Shown: positions 27,768-36,231 of the stretch, in pieces
Position numbering within the stretch: position 1 is the stretch's first letter
How the letters are laid out: every line of letters begins with the position of its first letter
Assembly: GCF_016008875.1 (NCBI RefSeq)
Contig: NZ_JADTQG010000001.1
Location: 186,001 to 250,000 of the forward strand
Source of the DNA: Ectopseudomonas mendocina
GTDB lineage: Bacteria > Pseudomonadota > Gammaproteobacteria > Pseudomonadales > Pseudomonadaceae
Length of the DNA: 64,000 nucleotides
Direction of reading: 5' to 3'
Notes under the pieces: model-generated
Database searches by the model: none
What the model was told of the DNA's origin: nothing
The model's input: only the letters and a program-made list of their open reading frames with translations
Position numbers and translations under genes: made by a program

Positions 27768-28931
27768 GTGAAACCAGTCCCTCGGGTCCTGCTACTAGTG
27801 GCCCTGGTGCTGGCGGCGATCAATTTGCGCCCCGGCATCACCTCCCTCGCCCCGCTGATCGAGCGTATTGCCGCCGAGCTGTCGCTGAGCCGCAGTTTCA
27901 TCAGCCTGACTACCGCCTTGCCAGTGCTGTGCATGGGCCTGCTGGCGCCTTTGGCGCCGCGCCTGGCGATGCGCTGGGGGCTCGAGCGCACCATCGTGCT
28001 TTGCCTCGGCCTGATCGGCCTGGCGCTGCTGGCGCGTCTGGCCGCACACCAGAGTACGGTGCTGATCGGCAGCGCCATCGCCCTGGGCGCAGGCATAGCG
28101 GTTGCCGGGCCTTTGCTATCGGGCTTCATCAAGCGTCATTTCGCCAGCCAGATGGGACGCGTGGTGGGTTGGTATTCGCTGGGTATGGCTATCGGCGGGG
28201 CGGGTGGCGCGGTATTCACGGCGCCGGTCACCACATTCTTCGGCGATGCCTGGCATCTGGGGCTGGCGGTGTGGGCCGCACCAGCGTTGCTCGGGGTAAT
28301 GCTCTGGTTGTGGTTGCCCAATCAGGTGGGCGCTGCCGAGGCGCAGGAAAGCACCGGCCTGCCTTGGCGGCAGCCACGCGCCTGGCTGATCAGTTGCTTC
28401 TTCGCCATCCAGGCGGGGCTGTTCTATGCCATCGCCACCTGGGCCGTGGCGCGCTACCACGAAGCCGGGCTGAGCGTGCTGCGCAGCAACTCGCTGCTCA
28501 GCCTGGCCATGCTCATGGGGCTGCCCAGTTCATTCCTGCTGCCCTGGCTGGCACAGCGCTACAACGCGCGTTATCCGCTATTGCTGGCTTGCGGTGCGGT
28601 CACCTGCGGTTGTCTGGCGATGGTCACCTTCATGCCGCGATTCATTCCGGAACTGTGGGCGATGGTCCTGGGCTTTTCGCTGGGCGGCTCGTTCGCCCTG
28701 TCGCTGGTACTGCCGCTTTACGAAGCCGGCTCGCCAATGGCGGTCAGCCGCTGGACGGCGATGATGTTGTTCACCGGTTACTGCCTTGGCTGCCTGACGC
28801 CGATTCTGACCGGCCTGGCTCGCGATCTGTCCGGCAGCTACCGCCTGCCGTTCGCTGTGCTCACTGCGCTGGCGCTGGTGATGACGCTGGTGGCCTGGTT
28901 GCTGGGGCGTAGAAGGCGCAAGGCGCGCTGA
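27768..28931 (+). CDS. CynX/NimT-family MFS transporter
   Basis: A 387-residue, 12-helix transporter. The start (LAAINLRPGITSLAPLIERI) is the signature of the CynX/NimT/YycB subfamily, which exports or imports cyanate, nitroimidazoles and other small compounds. GTG at 27768 is the only plausible start in frame. Stands alone between an SDR and a hypothetical gene; substrate unknown. Confidence 0.88.
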   Translation: MKPVPRVLLLVALVLAAINLRPGITSLAPLIERIAAELSLSRSFISLTTALPVLCMGLLAPLAPRLAMRWGLERTIVLCLGLIGLALLARLAAHQSTVLIGSAIALGAGIAVAGPLLSGFIKRHFASQMGRVVGWYSLGMAIGGAGGAVFTAPVTTFFGDAWHLGLAVWAAPALLGVMLWLWLPNQVGAAEAQESTGLPWRQPRAWLISCFFAIQAGLFYAIATWAVARYHEAGLSVLRSNSLLSLAMLMGLPSSFLLPWLAQRYNARYPLLLACGAVTCGCLAMVTFMPRFIPELWAMVLGFSLGGSFALSLVLPLYEAGSPMAVSRWTAMMLFTGYCLGCLTPILTGLARDLSGSYRLPFAVLTALALVMTLVAWLLGRRRRKAR

Positions 28932-29005
28932 AGAATTCGCCCCCGTTCCTTTCTTGCCCTGGCGTGCTGTGTTAGAAGGCTTGCTGCTTTTTCAGGAGTG
29001 CCGGT

Positions 29006-29434
29006 GTGGAGTCCGAATCCATCGTCTATGGCTGCATCCGCGACTGGCCCTCGGATGACCCCGAGCAGAGTCGTCTGCGCCGTGAAACCAACCATGGCGT
29101 GTTGGCCGAACTGCCCTCGGGCGATCTCTGGCCCTTTTTGGGGCGCGAGATGTTTTCTTTCTGCGAGCTGCCGGGGGCGGGCCTTTACCAGACCCAGGTG
29201 ATCCACTTCGGCGCCAGCTACGGCGCAGTGGAGTATGAGTGGAACCTGTGGATCGAAGCCTTCGAGGCGCTACTCAAGCGCTTGTACTGGACCAGTGCCG
29301 TGGTTCACCTGGAAACCGAACTGAACGGCCTGCATACCTTTCGCTGGGAATCCGACAACGGCTTTCACAGCCCCCAGGAAGGTGCGCTGCGAGTGCGCTG
29401 TGCGTGGGAGCGAGAGGGAATGTTGCGTAGCTGA
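29006..29434 (+). CDS. Conserved hypothetical protein
   Basis: A 142-residue soluble protein with GTG start and an AGGAG ribosome site 7 bases upstream. No signal peptide or membrane segment. It has many aromatic residues in the second half (ASYGAVEYEWNLWIEAFEALLKRLYW, split here as a mixed alpha/beta pattern). Codon use matches its neighbours. I do not recognise the family. It is convergent with the lipoprotein gene that follows. Confidence 0.7.
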   Translation: MESESIVYGCIRDWPSDDPEQSRLRRETNHGVLAELPSGDLWPFLGREMFSFCELPGAGLYQTQVIHFGASYGAVEYEWNLWIEAFEALLKRLYWTSAVVHLETELNGLHTFRWESDNGFHSPQEGALRVRCAWEREGMLRS

Positions 29435-29484
29435 GACAGAGTTTTCGGTACAGCTATAAATGGCAGATACCGGCGCTGTCGAGC

Positions 29485-29507
29485 GCGCTCCCGCGTGGCG
29501 GGAGCGC
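29485..29507. terminator. GC-rich hairpin between convergent genes
   Basis: GCGCTCCCGC pairs with GCGGGAGCGC around a short loop between the convergent stops at 29434 and 29520. There is no clear T-run, so it is only a possible terminator. Confidence 0.4.
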
Positions 29508-29519
29508 CGTCGGTTTGGG

Positions 29520-30215
29520 TTACTGCTGAGCCCACTTGAGGAAGGCGCTGCGGCTTTCCGGCGTGAGCAGGTTCCACATCTGCTGCAGGGTGGTCAGGGT
29601 GGCGTCGTTATGCGGCAGGGCAGCGGCCTGGGCCGGAGCCGGAGTCAGAGCGACCGCCTGTGGTGCGCTCGCTGCGGCGGCACCCAGCGGTGCGACGCTG
29701 GTGGCCTGCGCAGCGACTTCGCTGGAGCCCATCAGTACGCTAAATGCCGAAACGTTACGATTACCTGCTTCGGCGTCCTTGCGTTCGCCGGTGCGGGTGT
29801 TCACGGCCCAGGCCGGAAAGTCTTCTTCGAACTTCTGGGCTTCGGCCAGGTTGGCCGGACGCTTGAACTCCAGGCGCCACAGATCGCCGGGCTTGCCGTC
29901 GATGGTGAAGATGGCAGTGCGGCTGCGCACCACTTCGTGACTCATGCCGCCGGCGATGTCGAAGCCGTTCTTGTAGAAAGCGTGGATCTGGTAAGCGCCT
30001 GGCTGCAGCAGCAGCTCCTTGTCGTTCAGGCCGGAAGCGGCAATGGTGGCGGAGTAGGGCTGGCCATTGATGCTGCGGATTTCCAGCTCGCCGGGTACGA
30101 CCACGGTGAGGACCTGGTTCTGCGGCAGCGGTGCGCCGGAATACAGTTGGACTTTGGGTTGCTGGGCGCAGGCGGCCAGCAGGCCAGCCATGGCGATTAC
30201 GAACAAGCGGCGCAT
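29520..30215 (-). CDS. DUF2057 (YccT-like) lipoprotein
   Basis: A 231-residue protein with a lipoprotein signal peptide (AGLLAAC, Cys16) and a DUF2057 domain: VQLYSGAPLP, ELEIRSINGQ and the LLQPGAYQIHAFYKNGFD segment. The C-terminal part is Ala/Pro-rich and then ends in a short helix. Envelope-located, function unknown. It lies downstream of the porin gene on the same strand, behind the terminator at 30314-30355. Confidence 0.8.
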   Translation of the reverse strand: MRRLFVIAMAGLLAACAQQPKVQLYSGAPLPQNQVLTVVVPGELEIRSINGQPYSATIAASGLNDKELLLQPGAYQIHAFYKNGFDIAGGMSHEVVRSRTAIFTIDGKPGDLWRLEFKRPANLAEAQKFEEDFPAWAVNTRTGERKDAEAGNRNVSAFSVLMGSSEVAAQATSVAPLGAAAASAPQAVALTPAPAQAAALPHNDATLTTLQQMWNLLTPESRSAFLKWAQQ

Positions 30216-30313
30216 GAAAACTCCTAAGTACGAAGGTCCGCCGATGCTCGGCGGGCTGGGGTCGATGACATTCCGGAAACAAGAATAAGACGGCTAGGTG
30301 TCAGTTAAATGAC

Positions 30314-30355
30314 AAACCGGGCTGCCCCTCGCGGAGCAACCCGGTTTGTTTTATC
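30314..30355. terminator. Terminator downstream of the porin gene
   Basis: AAACCGGGCTGC pairs with GCAACCCGGTTT (one mismatch) around a short loop. T-rich sequence flanks it on the plus strand and a shorter TTTG/ATTT run on the minus strand. It should end porin transcription before the lipoprotein gene. Confidence 0.65.
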
Positions 30356-30371
30356 TGTTCCGCAAGCGGGA

Positions 30372-31469
30372 TCAGAAGTCGTAGCGCAGACCTACGGTGA
30401 AGCCGGCAGCTTTTTCGCCAGCGGCTTCGTTCACGCCGTTAACGATGGACTGGTTGCTCGGGGTAGCGGTACGCGACTGCATCCACGGCGAGTAGGCGAC
30501 GTTGGAATCGTTGTCGACGACGGCGTAGTTGGCGTAGACGCGCACGGCCTTGTCCAGCTTGTGCTCGATACCCACGACCCACATGTCGGCATCGGAGTTG
30601 TCGGCGTCGCTGTCGTTGGTCATATAGGTGGCTTTCAGAGCGGTGTTCTTGGCAATCGCCAGTTCGCCACCGATGCCGTAGACGTCGAAGGTGCCGGCGT
30701 CGCGCTGAGCACTGGTGGTGCCGGATACACCTTCGAAATCGGTGGTCTGGTAGAAACCGACCAGCTTGAAGGCATCGGTCAGCTTGTAGGCAACGGCAGC
30801 GCGGACGGAGTCAGCCTTGCCACGCAGGGTGTCTTCTTCCACTTTCTCGTAGGCCAGGGAGGCTTCCAGCGGGCCGCCGATGTAGTTCAGCGAGGTGCTG
30901 AAGGCATCGCTGTCTTCGTTGTTGGCGGGGGTGTCGGTGATGTTCAGCGACTGGCCCTTGTACATCGAGTAGGCCACTTTGACGTTGAAGCCGTTGAAGT
31001 CCGGGGTGGTGTACTGGATGGTGTTGTCGTAACGCTCGTCCAGACGGCCGGCGGTGACGCGAGCCAGGTTGTTCATGTCGCCGACCTGGTCGCCGAACAG
31101 GTTGAACGGACCACGGGCTACCTTGAACGGGCTGTCGAAACGACCGACCTGGATGGCGCCGAAGTTGCTGCTCAGGCCCACGAAGGTGTCGCGGGTGGCG
31201 AAGTCGGTACCGCCGCTCGAGGCGCCAGTGGTGAAGTTGATTTGTTGTTCGATCTGGAAAAACGCCTTCAGGTCCGGGTTGATGGCGTGGTCGCCTTTGA
31301 AGCCCAGTCGCGAGGAGTTGCTCGACAGGTTGGTTTCGGAGTACTTGGCACCATCATCGAGGTAATCCACCGACACATGTGCACGGCCATAGACGGTCAC
31401 GTCTGCCATTGCCACAGCCGGTACCGCCAGAGCAGCACCCACAGCAACCGCAATCAACTTCATCTTCAT
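30372..31469 (-). CDS. General porin (Gram-negative porin_4 type)
   Basis: A 365-residue outer-membrane beta-barrel with signal peptide ending AVAMA and mature start DVTVYGRAHVS, typical of Neisseria/Burkholderia-like trimeric porins. It has alternating amphipathic strands, a GAIQVGRFDSPFK loop and the terminal Phe (TVGLRYDF) needed for Bam assembly. Substrate preference is not evident. It is highly biased in codon use, suggesting strong expression. It has its own promoter region (31470-31845). Confidence 0.92.
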   Translation of the reverse strand: MKMKLIAVAVGAALAVPAVAMADVTVYGRAHVSVDYLDDGAKYSETNLSSNSSRLGFKGDHAINPDLKAFFQIEQQINFTTGASSGGTDFATRDTFVGLSSNFGAIQVGRFDSPFKVARGPFNLFGDQVGDMNNLARVTAGRLDERYDNTIQYTTPDFNGFNVKVAYSMYKGQSLNITDTPANNEDSDAFSTSLNYIGGPLEASLAYEKVEEDTLRGKADSVRAAVAYKLTDAFKLVGFYQTTDFEGVSGTTSAQRDAGTFDVYGIGGELAIAKNTALKATYMTNDSDADNSDADMWVVGIEHKLDKAVRVYANYAVVDNDSNVAYSPWMQSRTATPSNQSIVNGVNEAAGEKAAGFTVGLRYDF

Positions 31470-31845
31470 CGAAAAAACTCCTTCGTTTTATGAAACGCCG
31501 TCATTGCCTGTGGCATGACATCGTCTGTTTGGACGGAGGCGATTATGGAAATCCGATATGACAGAAGGCTTGCTGCCGTGTGACATTTTCGAGTCAGGGG
31601 AACTTTTTTAAAAACATATGTTTAGGAAGTTTTTTGAATCTTTTAGGCTGTTTTTAAGGGGGTCGGAGAAGTCCCGCGGCGACTGTATAGGGGCATTGTT
31701 AAAGTTTCGAGAAAAGCGCAGCGTGGGCCTCGTCCTGGATGAAATTTCGTCATGTTGCTCTCGCCCCGAGCGGATTTTCTGTTCTATTGACGTGCTGATA
31801 ACCTGATTCGCTCAGGGAGAACCCATCCCTTTCTGGAGTGCAGTT
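31470..31845. promoter_or_regulatory. Divergent AT-rich region upstream of porin and FemAB-like gene
   Basis: This 376-bp region is AT-rich for the genome (for example the run after 31600) and carries no plausible gene. GTCAT-type half sites lie at 31558-31564 and 31580-31586, 22 bp apart, discussed as a possible Pho box. Otherwise no clear -35/-10 pair stands out. Confidence 0.5.
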
Positions 31846-32979
31846 GTGACCTTGTTCGTTGCCGATTCGCTGTCCAGCGTCAGCGCAGGCCCATGGAATG
31901 CGTTGCTGACCGATTCACAACCTTTCCTGCGCCACGCCTTCCTCGCTGCGTTGGAGGAAAGCGGTAGTGTGGGTGGGCGTAGCGGCTGGCAACCGGCGCA
32001 CCGCCTCTGGCTCGATGATCAGGGCGTGGTCCGGGCTGCCATGCCGGCCTATCTCAAGCAGCACTCCTATGGCGAATACGTATTCGACCACGGCTGGGCA
32101 GACGCCTGCCGCCGTGCGGGCATTGCGTACTACCCCAAGCTGCTCGGGGCCGTACCCTTTTCACCCGTTAGCGGGGCACGCCTGCTGGGCGACGCGCAAA
32201 GCGCCGGCAGGCTGCTCGATTCCCTGGCCGCGCGTCTCGCAGAGGAGGGCCTGTCGGGTCTGCACGTCAACTTCACCCGCCCCGCGTGCGATGAACTGTT
32301 CGAGGGGCGCGAGGGCTGGCTCGAGCGCCTCGGCTGCCAGTTCCACTGGCACAACCGCGGTTATCGCGACTTCCAGGACTTTCTCGATGCGCTCAGCTCG
32401 CGTAAGCGCAAGCAGATGCGCAAGGAGCGCGAGCAGGTCGCGGGGCAGGGCATCGATTTCGACTGGCGACGCGGCCATGAGTTGAGCGAGGCGGACTGGG
32501 ATTTCGTCTACCACTGCTATGCCAACACTTATCATGTACGCGGCCAGGCACCCTATCTGACGCGGGCCTTCTTCAGCCTACTGGCCGAACGCATGCCGGA
32601 GATGATCCGCGTGGTGTTCGCTCGGCAGCAGGGGCGGCCGCTGGCCATGGCCTTCAGCCTGGTCGATGGCGAAACCTTCTACGGTCGCTACTGGGGCTGC
32701 CTGGCCGAGTTCGACCGCCTGCATTTCGAAACCTGCTTCTATCAAGGCATGGAGCTGGCCATCGCCGAAGGTCTGCAACGCTTCGACGCCGGGGCCCAGG
32801 GGGAGCACAAACTGATACGCGGTTTCGAGCCGGTCATCACCCGTTCGTGGCATTATCTCTGCCACCCGGGGTTGTATGCCGCAGTCGCCGAGTTTCTCGA
32901 ACAGGAGCGCTCTGGCGTGCGGGCTTACGCGGAACAGGCGCGCGGTTACCTGCCTTTTCGCCAGGCCAGTGGGGACTGA
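31846..32979 (+). CDS. FemAB/GNAT-like protein (COG3146-type)
   Basis: A 377-residue soluble protein in the peptidogalycan-biosynthesis/GNAT group. It shows PAYLKQHSYGEYVFDHGWADACRR in the N-terminal half, then SRKRKQMRKEREQ and an acetyltransferase-like C-terminal half (GRPLAMAFSLVDGETFYGRYWGC, then FETCFYQGMELAIAEGL). GTG at 31846 has GGAG 8 bases upstream. Orthologues are widespread in proteobacteria without a firmly known reaction; amino-acyl or acyl transfer is expected from the fold. Confidence 0.8.
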   Translation: MTLFVADSLSSVSAGPWNALLTDSQPFLRHAFLAALEESGSVGGRSGWQPAHRLWLDDQGVVRAAMPAYLKQHSYGEYVFDHGWADACRRAGIAYYPKLLGAVPFSPVSGARLLGDAQSAGRLLDSLAARLAEEGLSGLHVNFTRPACDELFEGREGWLERLGCQFHWHNRGYRDFQDFLDALSSRKRKQMRKEREQVAGQGIDFDWRRGHELSEADWDFVYHCYANTYHVRGQAPYLTRAFFSLLAERMPEMIRVVFARQQGRPLAMAFSLVDGETFYGRYWGCLAEFDRLHFETCFYQGMELAIAEGLQRFDAGAQGEHKLIRGFEPVITRSWHYLCHPGLYAAVAEFLEQERSGVRAYAEQARGYLPFRQASGD

Positions 32980-33447
32980 TCGAGCGATCAGGTTATCGTG
33001 CTGGCGCCGAAACAGCTGTTTGCCGGAAGTTCCCCGTGTCGGAGATTTCTGCAAAAACTCCAGAGCTTTCAGCAAGAAGCCCGTTCACCTCTGCCACTAA
33101 ATTCCGCCCTTCACTTTCGTTACGACCGTTTTGTCTGCGCCGATTGGTCAGACCAGCTTTGCTGGGCTAGACCGATAATAGACGTGCATGCAGCCGAAGT
33201 AGGGTGGTAACGCGATTCGGTGGCCGCAGGCGTAAGCCAGGGAGGTCAGGGAAAGTGCTCATGCACTTGCCGATGCAGTGACGAAGTGGTGGAGATTTTC
33301 ACTGCGCCGGTATCTGTCCCTGATCGTGCTCGCCAGGCATCGGTGTGACGAGGAAAGAAACCGGAGCCCCGTATCCGCAAACGCGGTTGCGCTTTGCCAA
33401 GCCGGGCACGGTGCCCAAGAACAACAAACGAGAGGGGAGCCCCCCAA
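32980..33447. promoter_or_regulatory. Leader/promoter region of putP
   Basis: A 468-bp gap without a gene I can support. An imperfect hairpin around 33143-33175 (ggtc...cagc-ttt-gctg...gacc) and a second short one at 33401-33418 (gggcac/gtgccc) could lie in the putP leader. A GAGAGGGGAG ribosome region precedes the putP ATG. Confidence 0.45.
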
Positions 33448-34932
33448 ATGACAGCTAGTACTCCAATGCTCGTCACCTTCGTGGTGTACATCGCAGCCAT
33501 GGTGCTGATCGGCTTGATCGCCTATCTGCGTACCAAGAACCTTTCCGACTACATTCTCGGTGGCCGCAGCCTCGGTAGCTTCGTTACCGCGCTGTCCGCC
33601 GGCGCTTCCGACATGAGTGGCTGGCTGCTGATGGGCCTGCCGGGCGCGATCTTCGTCGCCGGCATCTCCGAAAGCTGGATCGCCATCGGCCTGGTGGCGG
33701 GTGCCTACCTCAACTGGCTGTTCGTTGCCGGCCGTCTGCGCGTGCAAACCGAGCACAACGGCAATGCCCTGACCCTGCCGGACTACTTCACCAACCGTTT
33801 CGAAGACAACAGCCGCATCCTGCGCATCTTCTCGGCGCTGGTGATCCTGGTGTTCTTCACCATCTACTGCGCCTCCGGCGTGGTAGCCGGTGCCCGCCTG
33901 TTCGAGAGCACCTTCGGCATGTCCTACGAGACCGCACTGTGGGCCGGCGCCGCTGCGACCATCGCCTACACCTTCATCGGTGGCTTCCTGGCGGTGAGCT
34001 GGACCGACACCGTGCAGGCCACGCTGATGATCTTCGCGCTGATCCTGACCCCGGTGGTGGTGATGATCGCCACCGGCGGTTTCGATCCGGCCATGGCTGC
34101 CATCGAGGCGGTCGATCCTACCAACTTCGACATGCTCAAGGGCGCTACCTTCGTCGGCGTGATCTCGCTGATGGCCTGGGGCCTGGGCTACTTCGGCCAG
34201 CCGCACATCCTGGCGCGCTTCATGGCCGCCGATTCGGTCAAGTCGATCCCGGCTGCGCGCCGCATCTCCATGACCTGGATGGTCCTGACCCTGGCCGGCG
34301 CGGTTGCCGTAGGCTTCTTCGGCATCGCCTACTTCTCGGCGCACCCGGAAGTCGCCGGCCCGGTCGGCGAGAACCCGGAGCGCGTGTTCATCGAACTGGC
34401 CAAGCTGCTGTTCAACCCGTGGATCGCCGGCATCCTGCTGTCCGCCATTCTGGCTGCGGTGATGAGCACCCTGAGCTGCCAGCTGCTGGTGTGCTCCAGT
34501 GCGCTGACCGAGGACTTCTACAAGGCCTTCCTGCGCAAGGGTGCCTCGCAGACCGAACTGGTCTGGGTCGGTCGTGGCATGGTGCTGCTGGTGGCGCTGG
34601 TCGCCATCGCTCTGGCTGCCAATCCGGACAACCGTGTACTCGGCCTGGTGTCCTACGCCTGGGCCGGCTTCGGCGCCGCGTTCGGGCCGGTGGTCATCCT
34701 GTCCCTGCTGTGGAAGGGCATGACCCGCAACGGCGCGCTGGCCGGTATGCTGGTCGGCGCCACCACCGTAATCGTGTGGAAGAACTGGATTGGTCTGGGT
34801 CTGTACGAGATCATTCCGGGCTTCATCCTCGCCACCCTGGCCATCGTCATCTTCAGCCGTATCGGTCAGGCGCCGAGCCCGTCGATGCTGAGCCGCTTCG
34901 ACAAGGCCGAGAGCGAATACAAGTCGGCCTGA
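33448..34932 (+). CDS. putP: Sodium/proline symporter PutP
   Basis: A 494-residue sodium:solute symporter with 13 helices. The family motifs YILGGRSLGSFVTALSAGASDMSGWLLMG, GGFLAVSWTDTVQ and LGYFGQPHILARFMA identify PutP. It imports proline with sodium for use as carbon and nitrogen source. ATG 33448 is chosen from the strong ribosome site; an earlier in-frame start at 33394 has no homology. In many pseudomonads putP follows putA, but here neither putA nor a regulator is adjacent. Confidence 0.94.
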   Translation: MTASTPMLVTFVVYIAAMVLIGLIAYLRTKNLSDYILGGRSLGSFVTALSAGASDMSGWLLMGLPGAIFVAGISESWIAIGLVAGAYLNWLFVAGRLRVQTEHNGNALTLPDYFTNRFEDNSRILRIFSALVILVFFTIYCASGVVAGARLFESTFGMSYETALWAGAAATIAYTFIGGFLAVSWTDTVQATLMIFALILTPVVVMIATGGFDPAMAAIEAVDPTNFDMLKGATFVGVISLMAWGLGYFGQPHILARFMAADSVKSIPAARRISMTWMVLTLAGAVAVGFFGIAYFSAHPEVAGPVGENPERVFIELAKLLFNPWIAGILLSAILAAVMSTLSCQLLVCSSALTEDFYKAFLRKGASQTELVWVGRGMVLLVALVAIALAANPDNRVLGLVSYAWAGFGAAFGPVVILSLLWKGMTRNGALAGMLVGATTVIVWKNWIGLGLYEIIPGFILATLAIVIFSRIGQAPSPSMLSRFDKAESEYKSA

Positions 34933-34950
34933 CCTTGCCGGCTTGACCCG

Positions 34951-34984
34951 AAGGCGATGACTACCAGGTAGTCATCGCCTTTTT
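34951..34984 (+). terminator. Rho-independent terminator of putP
   Basis: AAGGCGATGACTA pairs with TAGTCATCGCCTT around a CCAGG-type loop and is followed by Ts. Confidence 0.88.
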
Positions 34985-35030
34985 CGTATGCGGCTCTAAG
35001 ATATGCCCACCATTTTCGACGGATGCTCTC

Positions 35031-35243
35031 ATGACCAGCAATGATCCACTCCACGGCCTGACCTTACAGGCGATTCTCACCGCTCTGGAGGAGCGTATCG
35101 GCTGGGAGGGGCTGGCCCGAGAGGTCGATGTGCGCTGTTTCAAGCATGAGCCGAGCATCAAGTCGAGCCTGACCTTTCTGCGCAAGACGCCCTGGGCGCG
35201 GGCCAAGGTCGAACAGCTCTACCTGCAGCAATTCAAGTCCTGA
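35031..35243 (+). CDS. VF530-family small DNA-binding protein (DUF2132)
   Basis: A 70-residue protein with the VF530/DUF2132 pattern: [21 protein letters not shown], then [23 protein letters not shown]. The family's Vibrio fischeri structure led to its annotation as a double-stranded DNA-binding protein. Role unknown. Confidence 0.88.
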   Translation: MTSNDPLHGLTLQAILTALEERIGWEGLAREVDVRCFKHEPSIKSSLTFLRKTPWARAKVEQLYLQQFKS

Positions 35244-35254
35244 AATCGCGCGGG

Positions 35255-36136
35255 TCAGTTGATCTCCAGCCCCAGCGCCTGCAACGCCTGTCGGTAGCTG
35301 TTACCGGCCATGCGCAGGCCGTTGTTGTGGTTGGCGCCCTCGATCAGCAGCAACTGCTTCGGCTCGCTGGCCGCATCGAACAGCGCTTCACTGAAGCGTG
35401 AGGGCACGTAGCGGTCGTTGCGCCCATGCGCGATCAGCACCGGGATGCCGACCTCGCCGATCTTGCTCAGCGAATCGAACTCCTGAGACAGCAGCCAGCG
35501 AACCGGCAGCGAGGTGTTGGCCACTGCGGCGGCCACATCGCCCAGATTGGTGAAGCTGGATTCGACGATCAGGCCGGCGGCTTGCGCTTGATCTTCACTC
35601 GCCAGTTCGTGCGCCAGATTGACGGCTACCGCGCCGCCAAGCGAATGGCCATAGATGAAGCGTTTGTCCGCTTCGGGCTGCAGGCGAGCCAGGTGTTCCC
35701 AGGCGATCAGCGAGTCCTGATAGACGCTACGCTCGGAGGGCAGGGCGCCACGGCTTTGGCCGAAGCCGCGATAATCCACCGCCAGTACCGAGAAGCCCAT
35801 GGCGTGCAACTGCTCGATGCGAAACAGCTGGCCTGTCAGGTTCCAGCGTGAACCATGCAGATAGAGCAGCGCCGGGGCATCCTTGCGCGCTGCGGGCCAC
35901 CACCAGGCGTGCAGGCTTTCATCGGCGCCCAGGTCTGGCGATTGCAGTTGCACGTCCTCGATGCCGGTGGGCAGGCCACTGAACCAGCGGGCGGTGCCGG
36001 GCTCGATGCGAAACACCAACTCGCGCTCGGTCTGCTCCAGTTTGGCGCAGCCGACGGGTATCAGCACCAGCAGGCAGGCCATCACGATCAGGCTCAGGCG
36101 ACGGCGGCGTAGCAGGGCGAACCAGGATGAGCGCAT
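35255..36136 (-). CDS. Alpha/beta hydrolase (Bem46/ABHD13-like), membrane-anchored
   Basis: A 293-residue hydrolase with an N-terminal hydrophobic anchor that ends in PVGC (Cys30); the lipobox is not canonical, so it may be a lipoprotein or just anchored. The catalytic triad is Ser165 (YGHSLGG), Asp241 (HGRNDRYV) and His270 (GANHNN), and DYRGFGQSRG precedes them. Substrate unknown; probably periplasmic. Convergent with the VF530 gene. Confidence 0.85.
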   Translation of the reverse strand: MRSSWFALLRRRRLSLIVMACLLVLIPVGCAKLEQTERELVFRIEPGTARWFSGLPTGIEDVQLQSPDLGADESLHAWWWPAARKDAPALLYLHGSRWNLTGQLFRIEQLHAMGFSVLAVDYRGFGQSRGALPSERSVYQDSLIAWEHLARLQPEADKRFIYGHSLGGAVAVNLAHELASEDQAQAAGLIVESSFTNLGDVAAAVANTSLPVRWLLSQEFDSLSKIGEVGIPVLIAHGRNDRYVPSRFSEALFDAASEPKQLLLIEGANHNNGLRMAGNSYRQALQALGLEIN

Positions 36137-36231
36137 CGGCAGTACTCATGAACGGCAACGGATGATGCTGCCATGGACTGCATATCCGATGCCGGGTTTC
36201 CCCAGATGCCGGCCGCTGTGGTTACCAGGTA

